Shown: positions 1 to 11,695 of the stretch, piece after piece
Layout: each line of letters opens with the position of its first letter
Position numbering within the stretch: the stretch's first letter is position 1
Assembly: GCA_024036415.1 (NCBI GenBank)
Contig: JAMWET010000609.1
Span: 1 to 64,000, forward strand
Source: Prochilodus magdalenae
Lineage: Eukaryota > Chordata > Actinopteri > Characiformes > Prochilodontidae
Direction of reading: 5' to 3'
Length of the DNA stretch: 64,000 nucleotides
Notes under the pieces: model-generated
Databases searched by the model: none
Seen by the model: only the letters and a program-made list of their open reading frames with translations
What the model was told of the DNA's origin: nothing
Translations under genes and position numbers: made by a program

Positions 1-870
1 TCTCCCCCGATCGCCGTTAAAGCTTGTCGGAGCATGAGAGCGGAAGGTTTGCAGTGGGAGTACCTGAATATTGATCCTGCAGGTGTAGCGCTCATTTGGG
101 TAGTGGCAAAAATTCAAACAATTAGAATTTTCTTGACTCGATGCAGTAACGTTCCGGGATGGGAGGACATGGTTTTAGGACGAGTCGTCAGTAGCAGAGG
201 ACAGTGTCAGCAGGGGATATGGGGAATAATTAGGTAAGGAGCAGGGCTGGAGAGAGAGCTGAGAGCATTTACTGGGAACATAGTAAAAGGACATTTTGGA
301 GGTTTTACGTTTAAATGGAATTCCATATCTACATGCCAAAACCGGCCTTTTCTGTTGACATACGCTCGGTGTTCTACAACCATTAGGTCCCTGTGTCAGT
401 TCAGTAAGCATTCCCTGTCCATGTAAATCACACAGAGCGAAGGAGGAAGTGGAAAAAACCTTTCGATTGTTACATAGGAGCCATAGATGGCGAGGCTGTG
501 TGTAGACTGTGATGGTGTAAAGAGGAGAGTTCAGTACCTAGAACCCACACACCGTGACCCTCAAACACTACGGTTCCTACTTCAAATCCCAACCCTGCAT
601 TTCCAAAAGTGGATGGGACAACGGGCCGATTCCCAAATCCTAAACTCTTATGGAACAGACTCATTAATATTCACACCCCAACATTTACATACAACCACAC
701 CAGAGCTACAGAACCAACATAGGGGACAATGTGGAGAACTCCACTGTTCCCGGGCTGGGAATGGGATGTCGGCACTTTCCATTTCCTTCCCAAGGTTCCC
801 AAGTGTCAGCGGTACATGGCTGATGTTCCTATTTAGACCAGACTGAAGTTGCTTCCTATTCACCAGCTTC
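1..870. other. Non-repetitive sequence, no gene recognised
   Basis: I see no convincing exon, RNA gene or transposon here. A 119-codon open frame on the plus strand (487-846) and shorter ones on both strands overlap one another, show no recognisable domain and have no consistent splice context, so I treat them as chance. Base composition is balanced with no tandem structure. Confidence 0.5.
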
Positions 871-880
871 CTTTTCCCAT

Positions 881-952
881 GTTCCACCTTAAATGCTGCA
901 GCTTGTCACAGGTGTACAGGTGTCCGAACTGCTGCACCGTTTAAGGTGGAAT
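881..952. mobile_element. Short palindromic MITE (about 70 bp)
   Basis: The left end GTTCCACCTTAAATGCTGCA (881-900) is matched in inverted orientation by GCTGCACCGTTTAAGGTGGA (931-950), giving terminal inverted repeats of about 21 bp with two or three mismatches around a loop of about 28 bases. It can fold into a hairpin and cannot encode protein, so it is a non-autonomous element or a deletion relic of one. The left terminus differs by one base in 22 from a segment of the 63-bp tandem repeat at 59-62.5 kb. The superfamily is not determined from the sequence. Confidence 0.7.
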
Positions 953-955
953 GGA

Positions 956-1620
956 AAATCTGCAAAACAACCTGGAGAACAGGAACTCCAGCTCCCACGT
1001 CTTGAATAGGATCACTGCACATTCCACTCCGGACAGCTTCCCAAACTCTTGGACAATATGGAGCAGCTCCGCTCAGCGTCTGACCCTGAAGAGACTGAAG
1101 AGTCCTCCTTTAGCTCCACCGTTATTAGCATCACCACCTCAACAGCTGTGTGGGTTTATATAAGTAATTCCTGTAATCCCTGGTGGTTGCTTGGCTGTTG
1201 TTACGTAGTATCCAGGTTGGGTGCTAAGGCTGTTGTGTGAGGACTGTTGCGTTTTTTTTTTTTGATGTGGGTATTCCAGTTGGTTGGCATGGATGTCTGT
1301 TCCAAACTTCAAATAAAACATGTGGAGCACCTGTGTTTGACCAGGAATGCACGAATAGTGAATTTAGGGCCCATGTTGCTCTGGACTGGTCATGTGATCT
1401 TCTCAAATACACTTATTGTGTCCTCCCTTGAACTTCTGCCTACCGTATAAGCCCCACCCACATTCATTTTGTAGCTGTATAGTTACATCATCATCCCCCT
1501 TATTCATCAAAGGTCAGTTTCTAATCACGGGATCCCTATTGTCCAAGTATTGTTTGGATGGTGGTCTATGTTCAGCACCTTAGTGTCCTGACTACGTTAG
1601 GAGTGGTCCACCACCCATAG
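956..1620. other. Non-repetitive sequence with a poly-T run
   Basis: No gene is recognised. A run of about 13 T at 1250-1263 could be the antisense poly-A of an old retroposed sequence, but nothing upstream of it looks like a known transcript. Short open frames on both strands look accidental. Confidence 0.4.
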
Positions 1621-1626
1621 CTCACA

Positions 1627-2185
1627 GACTATCCCAACACGCCAGACGTCTCGGTATGGAGCTGTAGAAGTTCCTAATGGAGTCCTGTGATAATCCTTCC
1701 CATGCAGCTTGAACATCCTCACACAGTTCCTGCAGATGGTGCGGTAGGGGTGGAGGTGGAGGGACACCAGGCCTCCTGGACGTGTGACACCAGACCGTTC
1801 ATCTTGGTGCTGACCACTGGCGTGCCTCTCACACACTGGATTCGTTGAGGCGTCCCACCAAGACTAAAGCGGGACTCACGTCACTTGAAGATGACTCCGC
1901 TAGACCATTCTGAGTCACTCCATGACAGTCTGGTACGACACCACTCTAGCAGTCTTTGGTGCACACGGTGACGTGTGTGTTAAGGACAGTCGTATTGGTC
2001 CCAGGTAACGGTACTGTGTGCAATGTACAGTCCATGCGTGGTGCAGTCCGTCCCCGGTCTGCCGATGGTGCTGCACTAACAGGAGGACTCATGGAGGACA
2101 CCACCGCTCGCTGGAGGTCTGTAATGGTGGCTGTTGTCATTCCAGTTGGCTGATTCCTTCTGGGTGCAACAAGTGCAATGATGTA
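1627..2185 (-). mobile_element. Tc1-like transposon remnant, internally deleted family A
   Basis: Read on the minus strand, this contains a degraded Tc1/mariner transposase: a stretch resembling the region before the first catalytic aspartate, then a segment matching WRHRGQHQDER seen in better copies, then the C-terminal coding end (PRRLA-type motif) with the family's characteristic junction near 1745-1765. Frames are broken by small insertions. The right terminus, near 2153-2185, keeps part of the inverted repeat (TTCCTTCTGGGTGCA). The left terminal repeat is missing. It is a dead copy; the same family recurs eight more times in the window. Confidence 0.75.
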
Positions 2186-2199
2186 TGATGTCACACGCT

Positions 2200-3530
2200 T
2201 CAGATGAGATTCATCTACAGTATAACAGATTGTTTATGCAGATCACTGTTAGCTTAATGCTAATTAACTACTAGAATCCCATAGGGATGCTAAGGGAAGC
2301 TAGCGTTAGCCTATCGCTCACGGTCACAGTTCTTGTCGTATATGTGAGTTTTTTGTTCACAGAAAAGTTTGTCTTTTTTGTAAAGGGATTAGAAGCCATC
2401 CGTCACGCTACTTCGAATTCCCGGCTCACTCCGCCGCGGCGTTAGGCAGGCTGGTCCCGCGGGGCCGGCTAAAGATAACGACACAACTTCCTAATTGGAC
2501 GTGGTGGCAGATTTGCTCTCATTTAAAATGAATGATGTCAAAAGCAAGTCCACCTCACGGGACGGAGGCGAGAGGCAGCAGACGGGGCCCGGCCAGGCCG
2601 AACTCTTAATAATGGATGCGTCCATTAGTCAGCAGAAATCACCCAGGCGAGACCGGAGCTCTTGCGTGGTGGGCAGAACGGAGCAAATAGCAATTATTTG
2701 TGGGGGTAATTAATGGACTGGGGGGGTCATCACTCGGAGGAGGATCGGTTGGGTATACCAGAGCGTCCCGCTGACGGAGGGAGCCGTCCCTCCCTGACAG
2801 ATTTTTACATTCCTACTTTAATTCTTCACTGGATAACAAGGCCTACGCCTACAAGGAGCCCCAGCTGCTGGAGCTGGTGGTGCTTAATGAGTGTTGGTAC
2901 TCACTAGTAATTCCACAGCTAATGGAAGGTCCTCTGCAGAAACACAGGAGGGGAGGGGTTGGAGGACGGCAGGTCTCATTCATATGTGAAAATGTCCAAA
3001 CCCGTTTTTTGGCAGTGAGAGGAGAAGAGAGGATTGAATACGTCCTCCCCTCGGGTTAATTCTGTGCTGAGTCTGCATTTGTCCTCCCTTTCATGTCTGA
3101 GCTGTTCTGTGTCACATAGTTACATCACTTAACTTTATGGAGAGATCAGCAAACCTGCCGACCCGGACCAAACTGCTGGTTCTACTTCACCGGTCCCTCA
3201 CGCCACCGTGCTTCTTACAGTCTGGTATCAGGATCATCACACCAAATTAGTTCAAACTGGACCCCCACGGGGAAGTAAAACAGAATCAGAGCTGTCAGAG
3301 AGTCGCTATCCTCTACTAGCCTGTATCCAACAGAACAGTTGGTACACCGGTAAATCTACAACAAGTCATAACGTCCCCACCCGAATATGCAATACACGCA
3401 GTACCTACCCCTATACAATCCTACCCCCTTAGAACCACCAGAATTCAGAGCCAGAGAGTCCTCTTTAACTGAGTGTTGCAACCCGGGTTCATTGTATCAA
3501 GGCCACAAAATACACTAAGTGCATCACACC
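2200..3530. other. Non-repetitive sequence, possible conserved non-coding block
   Basis: No gene is recognised. From about 2395 to 2780 the sequence is complex and GC-rich, with homeodomain-like TAATTA cores near 2705, the look of vertebrate regulatory or conserved non-coding DNA. This is inference only. From 3060 on it becomes AC-rich and grades into the tandem array that follows. Open frames of 60-74 codons look accidental. Confidence 0.35.
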
Positions 3531-3534
3531 TACA

Positions 3535-5850
3535 CGATACAAACCCAACGCCGGTAGACCTCCTTAAACTTACACTTGATACACTAACCCCGCTAAAAGC
3601 CTACACTTTACCACATAATCCCCGAAACCTACACCTTTACACTAATCCCTAGAACCCTACACGCTTTACTGTTACTAAGCCCCCCAAAAAACTACACTGT
3701 GATACACTAATGTCCCTAAACCTCCATATTGGACACTAACCCCGCTAAACCTACAACTTTCCACTAAACGGCCCGAATAACCTACACTTTCCACTAATCC
3801 CTAAACCTACACTTTACACTAACCCCTAAACCTACATATTACACTAATCCCTAAACCTACACTTTACACTAACCCCTAAACCTACACTTTACACTAATCC
3901 CTTAAACCTACATATTACACAAACCCCTAAACCTACACTTTCCACTAATCCCTAAACCTACACTTTCCACTAATCCCTAAACCTACACTTTCCACTAATC
4001 CCTAAACCTACACTTTCCACTAACTGAAAACCTGTACACGTATTTCCACCCCCTCCCTACACTTTCCACTCCCTAATACATCGCCACTAACCCTAAACCT
4101 ACACGGATTTACACTAACCCTAAACCACACATTTACACTAATCCCCTAAACCCTACTCCATTTACACTAACCCCTAAACCTACACTTTCCACTAATCCCT
4201 AAACCTACACGTTACACTAACCCCTAAACCTACATATTACACTAATCCCTAAACCTACACTTTACACTAATCCCTAAACCTACACTTTCCACTAATCCCT
4301 AAACCTACACTTTACACTAACCCCTAAACCTACACTTTACACTAACCCCTAAACCTACACTTTCCACTAATCCCTAAACCTACACTACACACTAACCCCT
4401 AAACCTACACTTTACACTAACCCCTAAACCTACACTTTACACTAATCCCTAAACCTACACTACACACTAACCCCTAAACCTACACTTTCCACTAATCCCT
4501 AAACCTACACTTTACACTAATCCCTAAACCTACACTACACACTAACCCCTAAACCTACACTTTCCACTAATCCCTAAACCTACACTTTCCACTAATCCCT
4601 AAACCTACACTTTCCACTAATCCCTAAACCTACACTTTACACTAACCCCTAAACCTACATATTACACTAATCCCTAAACTTACACTTTACACTAAACCTA
4701 CACTTTACACTAATCCCTAAACCTACACTTTCCACTAATCCCTAAACCTACACTTTACACTAACCCCTAAACCTACATATTACACTAATCCCTAAACTTA
4801 CACTTTACACTAACCCCTAAACCTACATATTACACTAACCCCTAAACCTACACTTTACACTAATCCCTAAACCTACACTATACCCTAATCCCTAAACCTA
4901 CACTTTACACTAACCCCTAAACCTACATATTACACTAATCCCTAAACTTACACTTTACACTAACCCCTAAACCTACATATTACACTAACCCCTAAACCTA
5001 CACTTTACACTAATCCCTAAACCTACACTTTACACTAATCCCTAAACCTACACTTTCCACTAATCCCTAAACCTACACTTTACACTAACCCCTAAACCTA
5101 CATATTACACTAATCCCTAAACTTACACTTTACACTAACCCCTAAACCTACATATTACACTAACCCCTAAACCTACACTTTACACTAATCCCTAAACCTA
5201 CACTATACCCTAATCCCTAAACCTACACTTTACACTAACCCCTAAACCTACATATTACACTAATCCCTAAACTTACACTTTACACTAACCCCTAAACCTA
5301 CATATTACACTAACCCCTAAACCTACACTTTACACTAATCCCTAAACCTACACTATACCCTAATCCCTAAACCTACACTTTACACTAATCCCTAAACCTA
5401 CACTTTACACTAATCCCTAAACCTACACTTTACACTAACCCCTAAACCTACACTTTACACTAACCCCTAAACCTACACTTTCCACTAATCCCTAAACCTA
5501 CACTACACACTAACCCCTAAACCTACACTTTACACTAACCCCTAAACCTACACTTTCCACTAATCCCTAAACCTACACTACACACTAACCCCTAAACCTA
5601 CACTTTCCACTAACCCCTAAACCTACACTTTACACTAATCCCTAAACCTACACTTTACACTAACCCCTAAACCTACACTTTACACTAATCCCTAAACCTA
5701 CACTTTACACTAACCCCTAAACCTACACTTTACACTAATCCCTAAACCTACACTACACCCTAACCCCTGAACCTACACTTCACCCTAACCCCTAATCTTA
5801 CCCCTATATTTACACTAAACCCCTAACCCTACATTACACTATTACACAAT
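3535..5850. repeat. 25-bp minisatellite (CCCTAAACC unit), about 90 copies
   Basis: The monomer is 25 bp: CCCTAAACCTACACTTTACA followed by CTAAT or CTAAC. Variants replace TTTACAC by TTTCCAC, ATTACAC or ACACAC. The first 250 bp and 4025-4150 are degenerate with insertions; 3790-4025 and 4150-5800 are clean. Each monomer contains CCCTAA, the vertebrate telomere hexamer on the C-rich strand, but not as a pure hexamer run. Diagnostic variants recur every 150 or 175 bp between 4790 and 5360, so six- or seven-monomer blocks have themselves been duplicated. There is no coding capacity. Confidence 0.95.
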
Positions 5851-5854
5851 TCAC

Positions 5855-6375
5855 TGTACGGTTTTGCCCCAATGTTTTTAGATGTGGAATATTCAATTGT
5901 TCAAGTTTTGAATGTTGTAACATCAGATTCCAGAACCACCTCCACAGATTTTTATATTTTTATTCCTATCGTTAGACCTTCTCTGAACGAAGAGCCTGGA
6001 CGGGTTATGGTAGAACATGAGCGGTGTAAAGTGTTTCAGTGTGTAAACCAGCCTTACAGGTCATTTAGCATGCTAACCGTAACGCGAGGGCATTAAACAC
6101 GTATTATTTCACTAATAAAGGAAAATAGTCCTCCTCAGTCGTAAGGCTGGAGCAGGTCTGTGACCCAGTTGAGGAAGAGCGGCGGTCGCAGTGTGTGCAG
6201 CAGCCAGATTTATTAGTCCTGAACAGTGTCGCTTCTAATAAGCCGAGACGAGAAGCCACTTCCAGGGCTCGTTCTCACTCCAGCTGACGAACACAGGGAG
6301 GCTGTAGAGCTACCCTGCCGCAGGAACCCTAGCTCTCATGTTCACTGTTTCCTCCTGCACTCTTATCACCATCAC
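5855..6375. other. Unique spacer between two related arrays
   Basis: This is non-repetitive sequence separating the 25-bp and 26-27-bp arrays. A 74-codon open frame (5872-6096, plus) has no recognisable features. A complex block at 6120-6360 resembles ordinary intergenic DNA. No gene is called. Confidence 0.5.
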
Positions 6376-8668
6376 ACAGATACACCCCTACATTTACACT
6401 AAACCCCCTAAACCCTACATTTACACTAAACCCCCTAACCCCTACATTTACACTAAACCCCCTAACCCCTACATTTACACTAAACCCTAACCCCTACATT
6501 TACACTAAACCCCCTAACCCCTACATTTGCACTAAACCCCCCTCAACCCTAAATTTCCAATAAACCCCTACCCCCTACATTTACACTAACCCCCCTAACC
6601 CCTACAGTTACACTAAACCCCTAACCCCTAAATTTACACTAAACCCCTAACCCCTACATTTACACTAACCCCCTAACCCCTACATTTACACTTCGAACCC
6701 CTAAACCCTACATTTACACTAAAACCCCAACCCCTACATCTTACACTAACCCCCTAACCCCTACATTTACACTAAACCCCCTAACCCCAAAAATTTACAC
6801 TAAACCCCCGAAACCCTACATTTACACTAAACCCTAAACCCCTACATTTACACTAAACCCCCTAAACCCTACATTTACACTAAACTCCTAACCCCCTACA
6901 CTTTACACTGCCACCCTAAACCCTACATTTACACTAAACTTCCTAACCCCTACATTTACACTACCCCCTAACCCCCTACACTTACACTGACAACCCCCTA
7001 ACCCCTACATTTACACTAAAAACCCTAACCCCTACATTTACACTTAAACCCTAACCCCCCTACACTTTCCCACTAAACCCCTAACCCCTACATTTACACT
7101 AAACCCCTGTAACCCCTACATTTACAACTAAAACCTACCCCTACATTACACTAAAACCCCTTAACCCCTACATTTACAACTAAACCACCCCTAACCCCTA
7201 CATTTTACCTAAACCCCCCCCTTAACCCCTACATTTCCACTAAACCCCTTACCCCTACATTTACACTAAACCCCTCTAACCCCTACATTTACATAAACAC
7301 CCCTAACCCCTTACATTTACACTGAACCCTAACCCCAAGCATTTACACTAACCCCATAACCATCTTACATAGTCCACTATACTCAAGTAAACCTTCTACA
7401 TTTACAATAAAAACCCCCTAACTCTACACTTAGCATGTTACACGTAAACACCTAACCCCTACATTTACAACTTAAACCCGACACTAACCCCCACACTTAC
7501 CCTTAAACACTCTAACCCCTACATTAGAACACTAAACCCCTTAACCCCGCATTTACACTAAACCCCGCGTTAACCCATTACATTGTACAATAAAAAAACC
7601 CCCTAAACCCTACATTTACACTTAAACCCTCGAAAACCTATATATTACACTAAACCCGCTAACCCCATACACCTTACACTAAACCCCGAACCCCAACATT
7701 TACACAAAACCCCAAAACCCTGCATTATTAGCCTAAACCCATCCTAAACCAGTACATGTACACTAAAACCCCCTAAACCCCTACATTTACAACTAACCCC
7801 CCTAAACACTACATTGACACTAAAACCCCCTAACCCCTACATTTACACTGAAACCCCTAACCACTACATTTTACCACTAAAGCCCTAACCCCATAACACT
7901 TACACGAAAACCCTAAACCCCTTACATTTACACACGAAACCCCATCACATACCCCCTGCATGTTACACTAAAACCCCTAAACTCTACATTTACACTGAAA
8001 CCCCCTAACCACTACATTTACCACTAAACCCCTAACCACTACATTAGGAGCACTAAACCCCCTAACCCCGACATTTACACTAAACCCCTTTAACCCACTG
8101 CATTTACACTAACTAAACCTCCGGACCAACTACATTGACACTAAACACCTACGCCCATACCAATTTTACACGTAAACCCCCTCGGAACCCCGTACATTTA
8201 CACTAAAACCCCCTTAAACCCCTACATTGTACACTAAAACCCCTAACGCACTACATTGACACTGAAACCCCCTAACCACTGCATTTACACTAAACCACTC
8301 GACCAACTACATGACACTAAACACCCCATAACCCCTAGCATTACACTGAACCCCTCTAACCCCTACATTTACACTAAACCCCCTCCTAAGCCCGATACAG
8401 GTTTACACTAAAACCCCCAACCACTAACATTGAGCACTCTAAACGCCCTAACCCACGTACATTTACACTAAACCCCCTCCTTACCCACTACATTGACAGC
8501 TAGACCTCCTAGACCACACTACCATTGACACTAAACCCCCTAACCACTACATTGACACTAAACCCCCTAACCCCTACATTTACACTAAACCCCCTAACCA
8601 CTACATTGACACTAGACCCCCTAACCCCTACATTGACACTAAACCCCTAACCCCTATATTTACAAGAA
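6376..8668. repeat. 26-27-bp minisatellite (CCCCTAACCCCTACATTTAC unit), about 85 copies
   Basis: The consensus is CCCCTAACCCCTACATTTAC followed by ACTAAAC, 26-27 bp per turn. It is clearly related to the array just upstream, sharing the order CCCTAA, CTACA, TT, ACACTAA, but is a distinct unit. Copies from about 6900 to 8530 carry many one-base insertions, deletions and homopolymer changes, much noisier than the neighbouring array; this could be true divergence or uncorrected long-read consensus error. The complementary strand is G-rich, with TTAGGGG in many turns. Confidence 0.93.
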
Positions 8669-8669
8669 A

Positions 8670-9690
8670 TGCCAAACCCTGAACTTTGTAGGTGTGGCTG
8701 CAGATTTCTTTGAGAAGCTGAGGCACCATCCTCCTATCTCGGGACTTTTTTGAAAGAACCAGGGTGGCACAAGAAACTGAATACCAACTGAATGTGTTGG
8801 TTTCTGACTTGAGCTCAGCGTGGGGTTCCTGGTTGTGTCCGGTTTAATGCGTGAGCCCTTCCTGGATTTTGTTAATCTAAACAGGAGGAGTGTCTTCCTG
8901 ATGTTTGTCGTGGTGTTTTACGCTGTGTTCAGGAGAAGTCGTGACACGACCTGAATAAAGTATTAATGAGAAAAATTGATGGAGAGCTTATCCTGCCGGG
9001 ACACATTTCAGACGCCTTGGGGGACAACAGTCTGCACGCCAAATGTGAGATTTTTATCAGAATGGCAGTCAAACTCTTTCATCTCTGACATTTCTGAGTG
9101 CCGGCTGAACACGGCTATATTAAGCTAGGATAATGCAGGACACTGAGCTTTTTGATCTGCTTAATGGTTGCCATTACGGCTCACTTCACACGGCTGGAAA
9201 TAATTACAGCGGCACATGAAATCAGCCTGGAGGTGGGGGAGTGCACGCTCACGCTACAGCCATCTCGTCTGGCCAATTTAAGGTAAATATAGTAAATACG
9301 ATTATAGAAATAAGCTCAGGATTAATTTCACACCAGCCGAGTAATCTAGAGTGTGGGGGCGCTACGGTTAGAGAGCAGAGGGATGGGGTTACATATAGTG
9401 ATGTCGCTGTTTCGGCGGTCTCGCATACGTTTATCTGGTGACATTTAGAATCATTTCTTCAGTTTCTCAGAGAAATCTGCAGACACATCGGAGTTCTAGC
9501 TTCAGACGTGGGTTTAGCAATTGAGCCAAAATTGTTTTTTGCTTGCTTCTTCACCATTTCCAGATAATAACCCCGCTAACTATCATTTAGCTGTCGTTAA
9601 GGGTTCTGGACTCTGGGGTGGTCAGTGTCCATTTTCTGAGAGCACCTGCCATTGTTACATTTTTTTGTTTTTTTGCGGTTGGAATGTGGT
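8670..9690. other. Non-repetitive sequence, conserved-non-coding-like
   Basis: Complex AT- and GC-balanced DNA follows the array. The block at about 8940-9240 (TAATGAG, TAATTACAG and similar motifs) has the texture of vertebrate non-coding regulatory sequence, but I cannot test conservation. A 125-codon open frame on the plus strand (9521-9898) runs into a dispersed repeat and is not believed to be a gene. Confidence 0.35.
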
Positions 9691-9694
9691 AGTG

Positions 9695-9800
9695 GGTCTC
9701 CTTTTTCCCCAGCGAGGAGCTATCAAATTGAGCAGCTACACCCTCCTCTTGCAGACCTCCAGGCTTGAGGAGTCCTCTAGACATCTAACAACTGCGCTCA
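9695..9800 (+). repeat. Dispersed repeat family X, copy 1 (fragment)
   Basis: This shares blocks such as GAGCAGCTACACC and GCAGACCTCCA with 38935-39155 on the same strand and with 58655-58865 on the opposite strand. The three copies are divergent. Parts of the family look as if they were once coding (see the 58.7-kb copy), but I do not recognise the protein. Confidence 0.5.
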
Positions 9801-9899
9801 GTGAGGCTTTCCGAGAAGAACATCGCAACTCTGATAAAACATTGTCTCAGCTAGCGTTATCAGGTGCTAAACGTCAACAATGTTTTAGAACATTATAGC

Positions 9900-10035
9900 T
9901 GTTATTGACTTGCCTCAGCTGTTAGCATTAGCTTGCCTCGGCTGTTAGCGTGTAGCGTGTCATTGCCTCAGGTTGTTTAGCGTTTAGCTTGCCTCAGCGT
10001 GGTAGCTTTAAGCTTGCACTCAGGCCGTTATGTCT
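9900..10035 (+). repeat. Degenerate short tandem repeat (TTGCCTCAGCTGTTAGC)
   Basis: About five imperfect turns of 25-29 bp begin TTGCCTCAG and continue with gCTGTTAGC-type sequence. It is degenerate enough to be old. There is no coding signal. Confidence 0.6.
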
Positions 10036-10175
10036 TCGGCACTAAATGCTAAGAGAACGAGTGGCTAGAGAGAATATATGTACGCACCCTGATAATATAT
10101 ACCTCAGCTTTTAGAGTTAGCTAGCGATGAACCGCAACACAATTTCTTAAATATTATTTCTCAATATACCTCGCT

Positions 10176-10205
10176 AGTGCTAGCTTAGCTAGCTTAGCTA
10201 GCACT
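10176..10205. repeat. 30-bp near-perfect palindrome of GCTAGC units
   Basis: AGTGCTAGCTTAGCTAGC continues to AGCTAGCACT and reads almost the same on the other strand. It lies in a cluster of GCTAGC and TAGCTA motifs at 10110-10210. It could form a cruciform; no function is claimed. Confidence 0.7.
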
Positions 10206-10333
10206 AACTGGTAATGACTTTATAGAACATCAAATCTCCATTAAAATATTACCCTAGCTGTAAATGCCAAGAACTGTGTAATTGAGAACATTACAACTCC
10301 ATTAATATGTTACCTCTATTAGCTGTTATTAGC

Positions 10334-10769
10334 TGTGACGCCGTAGATCTCCCGGACTCCATTTCCCAGAGTGCACTATCCGATGATGACACAGTCACAT
10401 GTCCCCAGTCAGCCAATTACTCAGGTTCCAGCTCGCCTGAGTGCTGATTTGTCCCACCTGCTTCTCATCACCCAGCCTGCTAATAAACCCCGCACACGAC
10501 TCTGAGCGGATCTCCTTTGCGCTGCTCTCTCCTTCTGGCCTCGTTTGTCTTTGACTCTGCTTTCGTTTATTCTGACTACTCTCTTGGATTTGCCCCAATG
10601 GATTCGTTTGCTGGTCTGTCTGACTTCATGTTTGTCAACCTCTGCCTGTCTCTCTGTCCTTGACCCTCCATTACCCATATTGCTGTTGTGCTTAACTAGC
10701 GGTTTGCCAAATAACCTTCCTTTGACTTTATGCTCTGCATGTGCCGAGCCCAGGTCTTTGTTCCTGACA
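10334..10769 (+). mobile_element. Probable solo LTR (436 bp)
   Basis: It begins TGTGACG and ends CTGACA, has an AATAAACCCC polyadenylation-like box near 10480, and its pyrimidine-rich 3' part resembles fish LTR U3/R/U5 sequences. Its CTCCATTTCCCAGAGTGCA block (near 10357) and CACATGTCCCCAGTCA block recur at 40200-40385, so it is dispersed. No internal retroelement genes flank it. A convincing target-site duplication is not visible, so the exact ends are uncertain. Confidence 0.5.
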
Positions 10770-10774
10770 GCTCT

Positions 10775-11510
10775 GTGTTAAAGATGAGCTTTACCTGCAT
10801 ATTGATACCTGTAATTCATTCAGTTCAATTCAACTTTATTGTTGTTGTACCCATACAGGGTTGTACAGTATAACGGAACACAGTCAGGCTCCTCCTCCAG
10901 TGCAGTATTAAATATACGTGTGTTTTTACACCAATAAATCTAGTTGCCAGCTTGCACATTGAATTAATCGCTGGATACCACGAACTCATCCCCAGCCCAA
11001 AAATCCTCCCCAGGTTGTTAGGTTTCTGTAGTTCCGTGGTCAGAAGTTGAAGCTCTAGTAGACGTCTAACACAAACTGAGCATCTACAGATCTACTGTAA
11101 ACGTACGCCACCGTCTACTGTACCCCAGCAGGGTGGAGCTCCAAGCCAGGGAATCCATGGGGAGTGGCTTATTCCTAGTCTACCTGTGGCGTCTCATGAT
11201 TTCATCAGTAACTCACACGACATTCCGAGCCCTAAACTCGGAGCTGTTTGCTTCGGAGGGTGAAATGTTCGCTCAGAGCTGGACTACACGTGTTCATCCA
11301 TCCCGACAGGCTGTCGGATCACATCTCTGTGGCGTCCTCACCGTGACACGTACAGTGCCCAAAGGCTCAGAGTGCGGATCATGTGCTTTTCAGACGGGGC
11401 TTTGTCTCGAGCTGGTGAGGTAGGAGCTGTTCGCTGGCGATCCCGAGGGAGTAGCCCTGGAACTGCACCAGTCAATAGATCAAATAACCACGGACGTCTT
11501 ACAACATACT
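10775..11510. other. Mostly unique sequence with a teleost repeat fragment
   Basis: At 10818-10905 the sequence TTCAGTTCAATTCAACTTTA resembles the widespread fish repeats that begin or end with short TTCAA runs; only about 90 bases look shared. The rest is unrecognised. A 96-codon open frame (11133-11423, plus) has no recognisable domain. Confidence 0.35.
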
Positions 11511-11513
11511 GAT

Positions 11514-11695
11514 CTACACTCATCAGCAGGAGATCAGCTGCCCCGAGAAGGAGGTGTGGGAGTGCAGGTGTGTTGGGAAGGAAGATAAAGGTACCAGGTT
11601 CAATAACTGATGATAAGTTTAGACTGATATGATCAATATTTATTGAGCTACACACACAGAAGTCTGTCTCTCAGTATGGCGTCGGGCTGCCATGT
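11514..11695 (-). mobile_element. Tc1-like family A, terminal fragment
   Basis: A TA followed by CACTCATCAGCAGG marks the transposon end at 11519. The next 175 bp match the terminal region of other copies (GAAGGAGGTGTGGGAGTGCA, then TTTAGACTGATATGATCAAT, then TCTGTCTCTCAGTATGGC). Similarity stops at 11695, exactly where the 40-bp array begins. Only the end beyond the transposase stop codon is kept. Confidence 0.8.

Noticed and set aside
3535..8668. True telomere or interstitial (TTAGGG)n tract
   Set aside because: The hexamer is present once or so per 25-27 bp and never as a long pure run, so this is a telomere-like minisatellite at most.
10334..10769. Endogenous retrovirus
   Set aside because: Only a solo-LTR-like sequence is visible. 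No gag, pol or env-like coding flanks it or any other LTR-like piece in the window.
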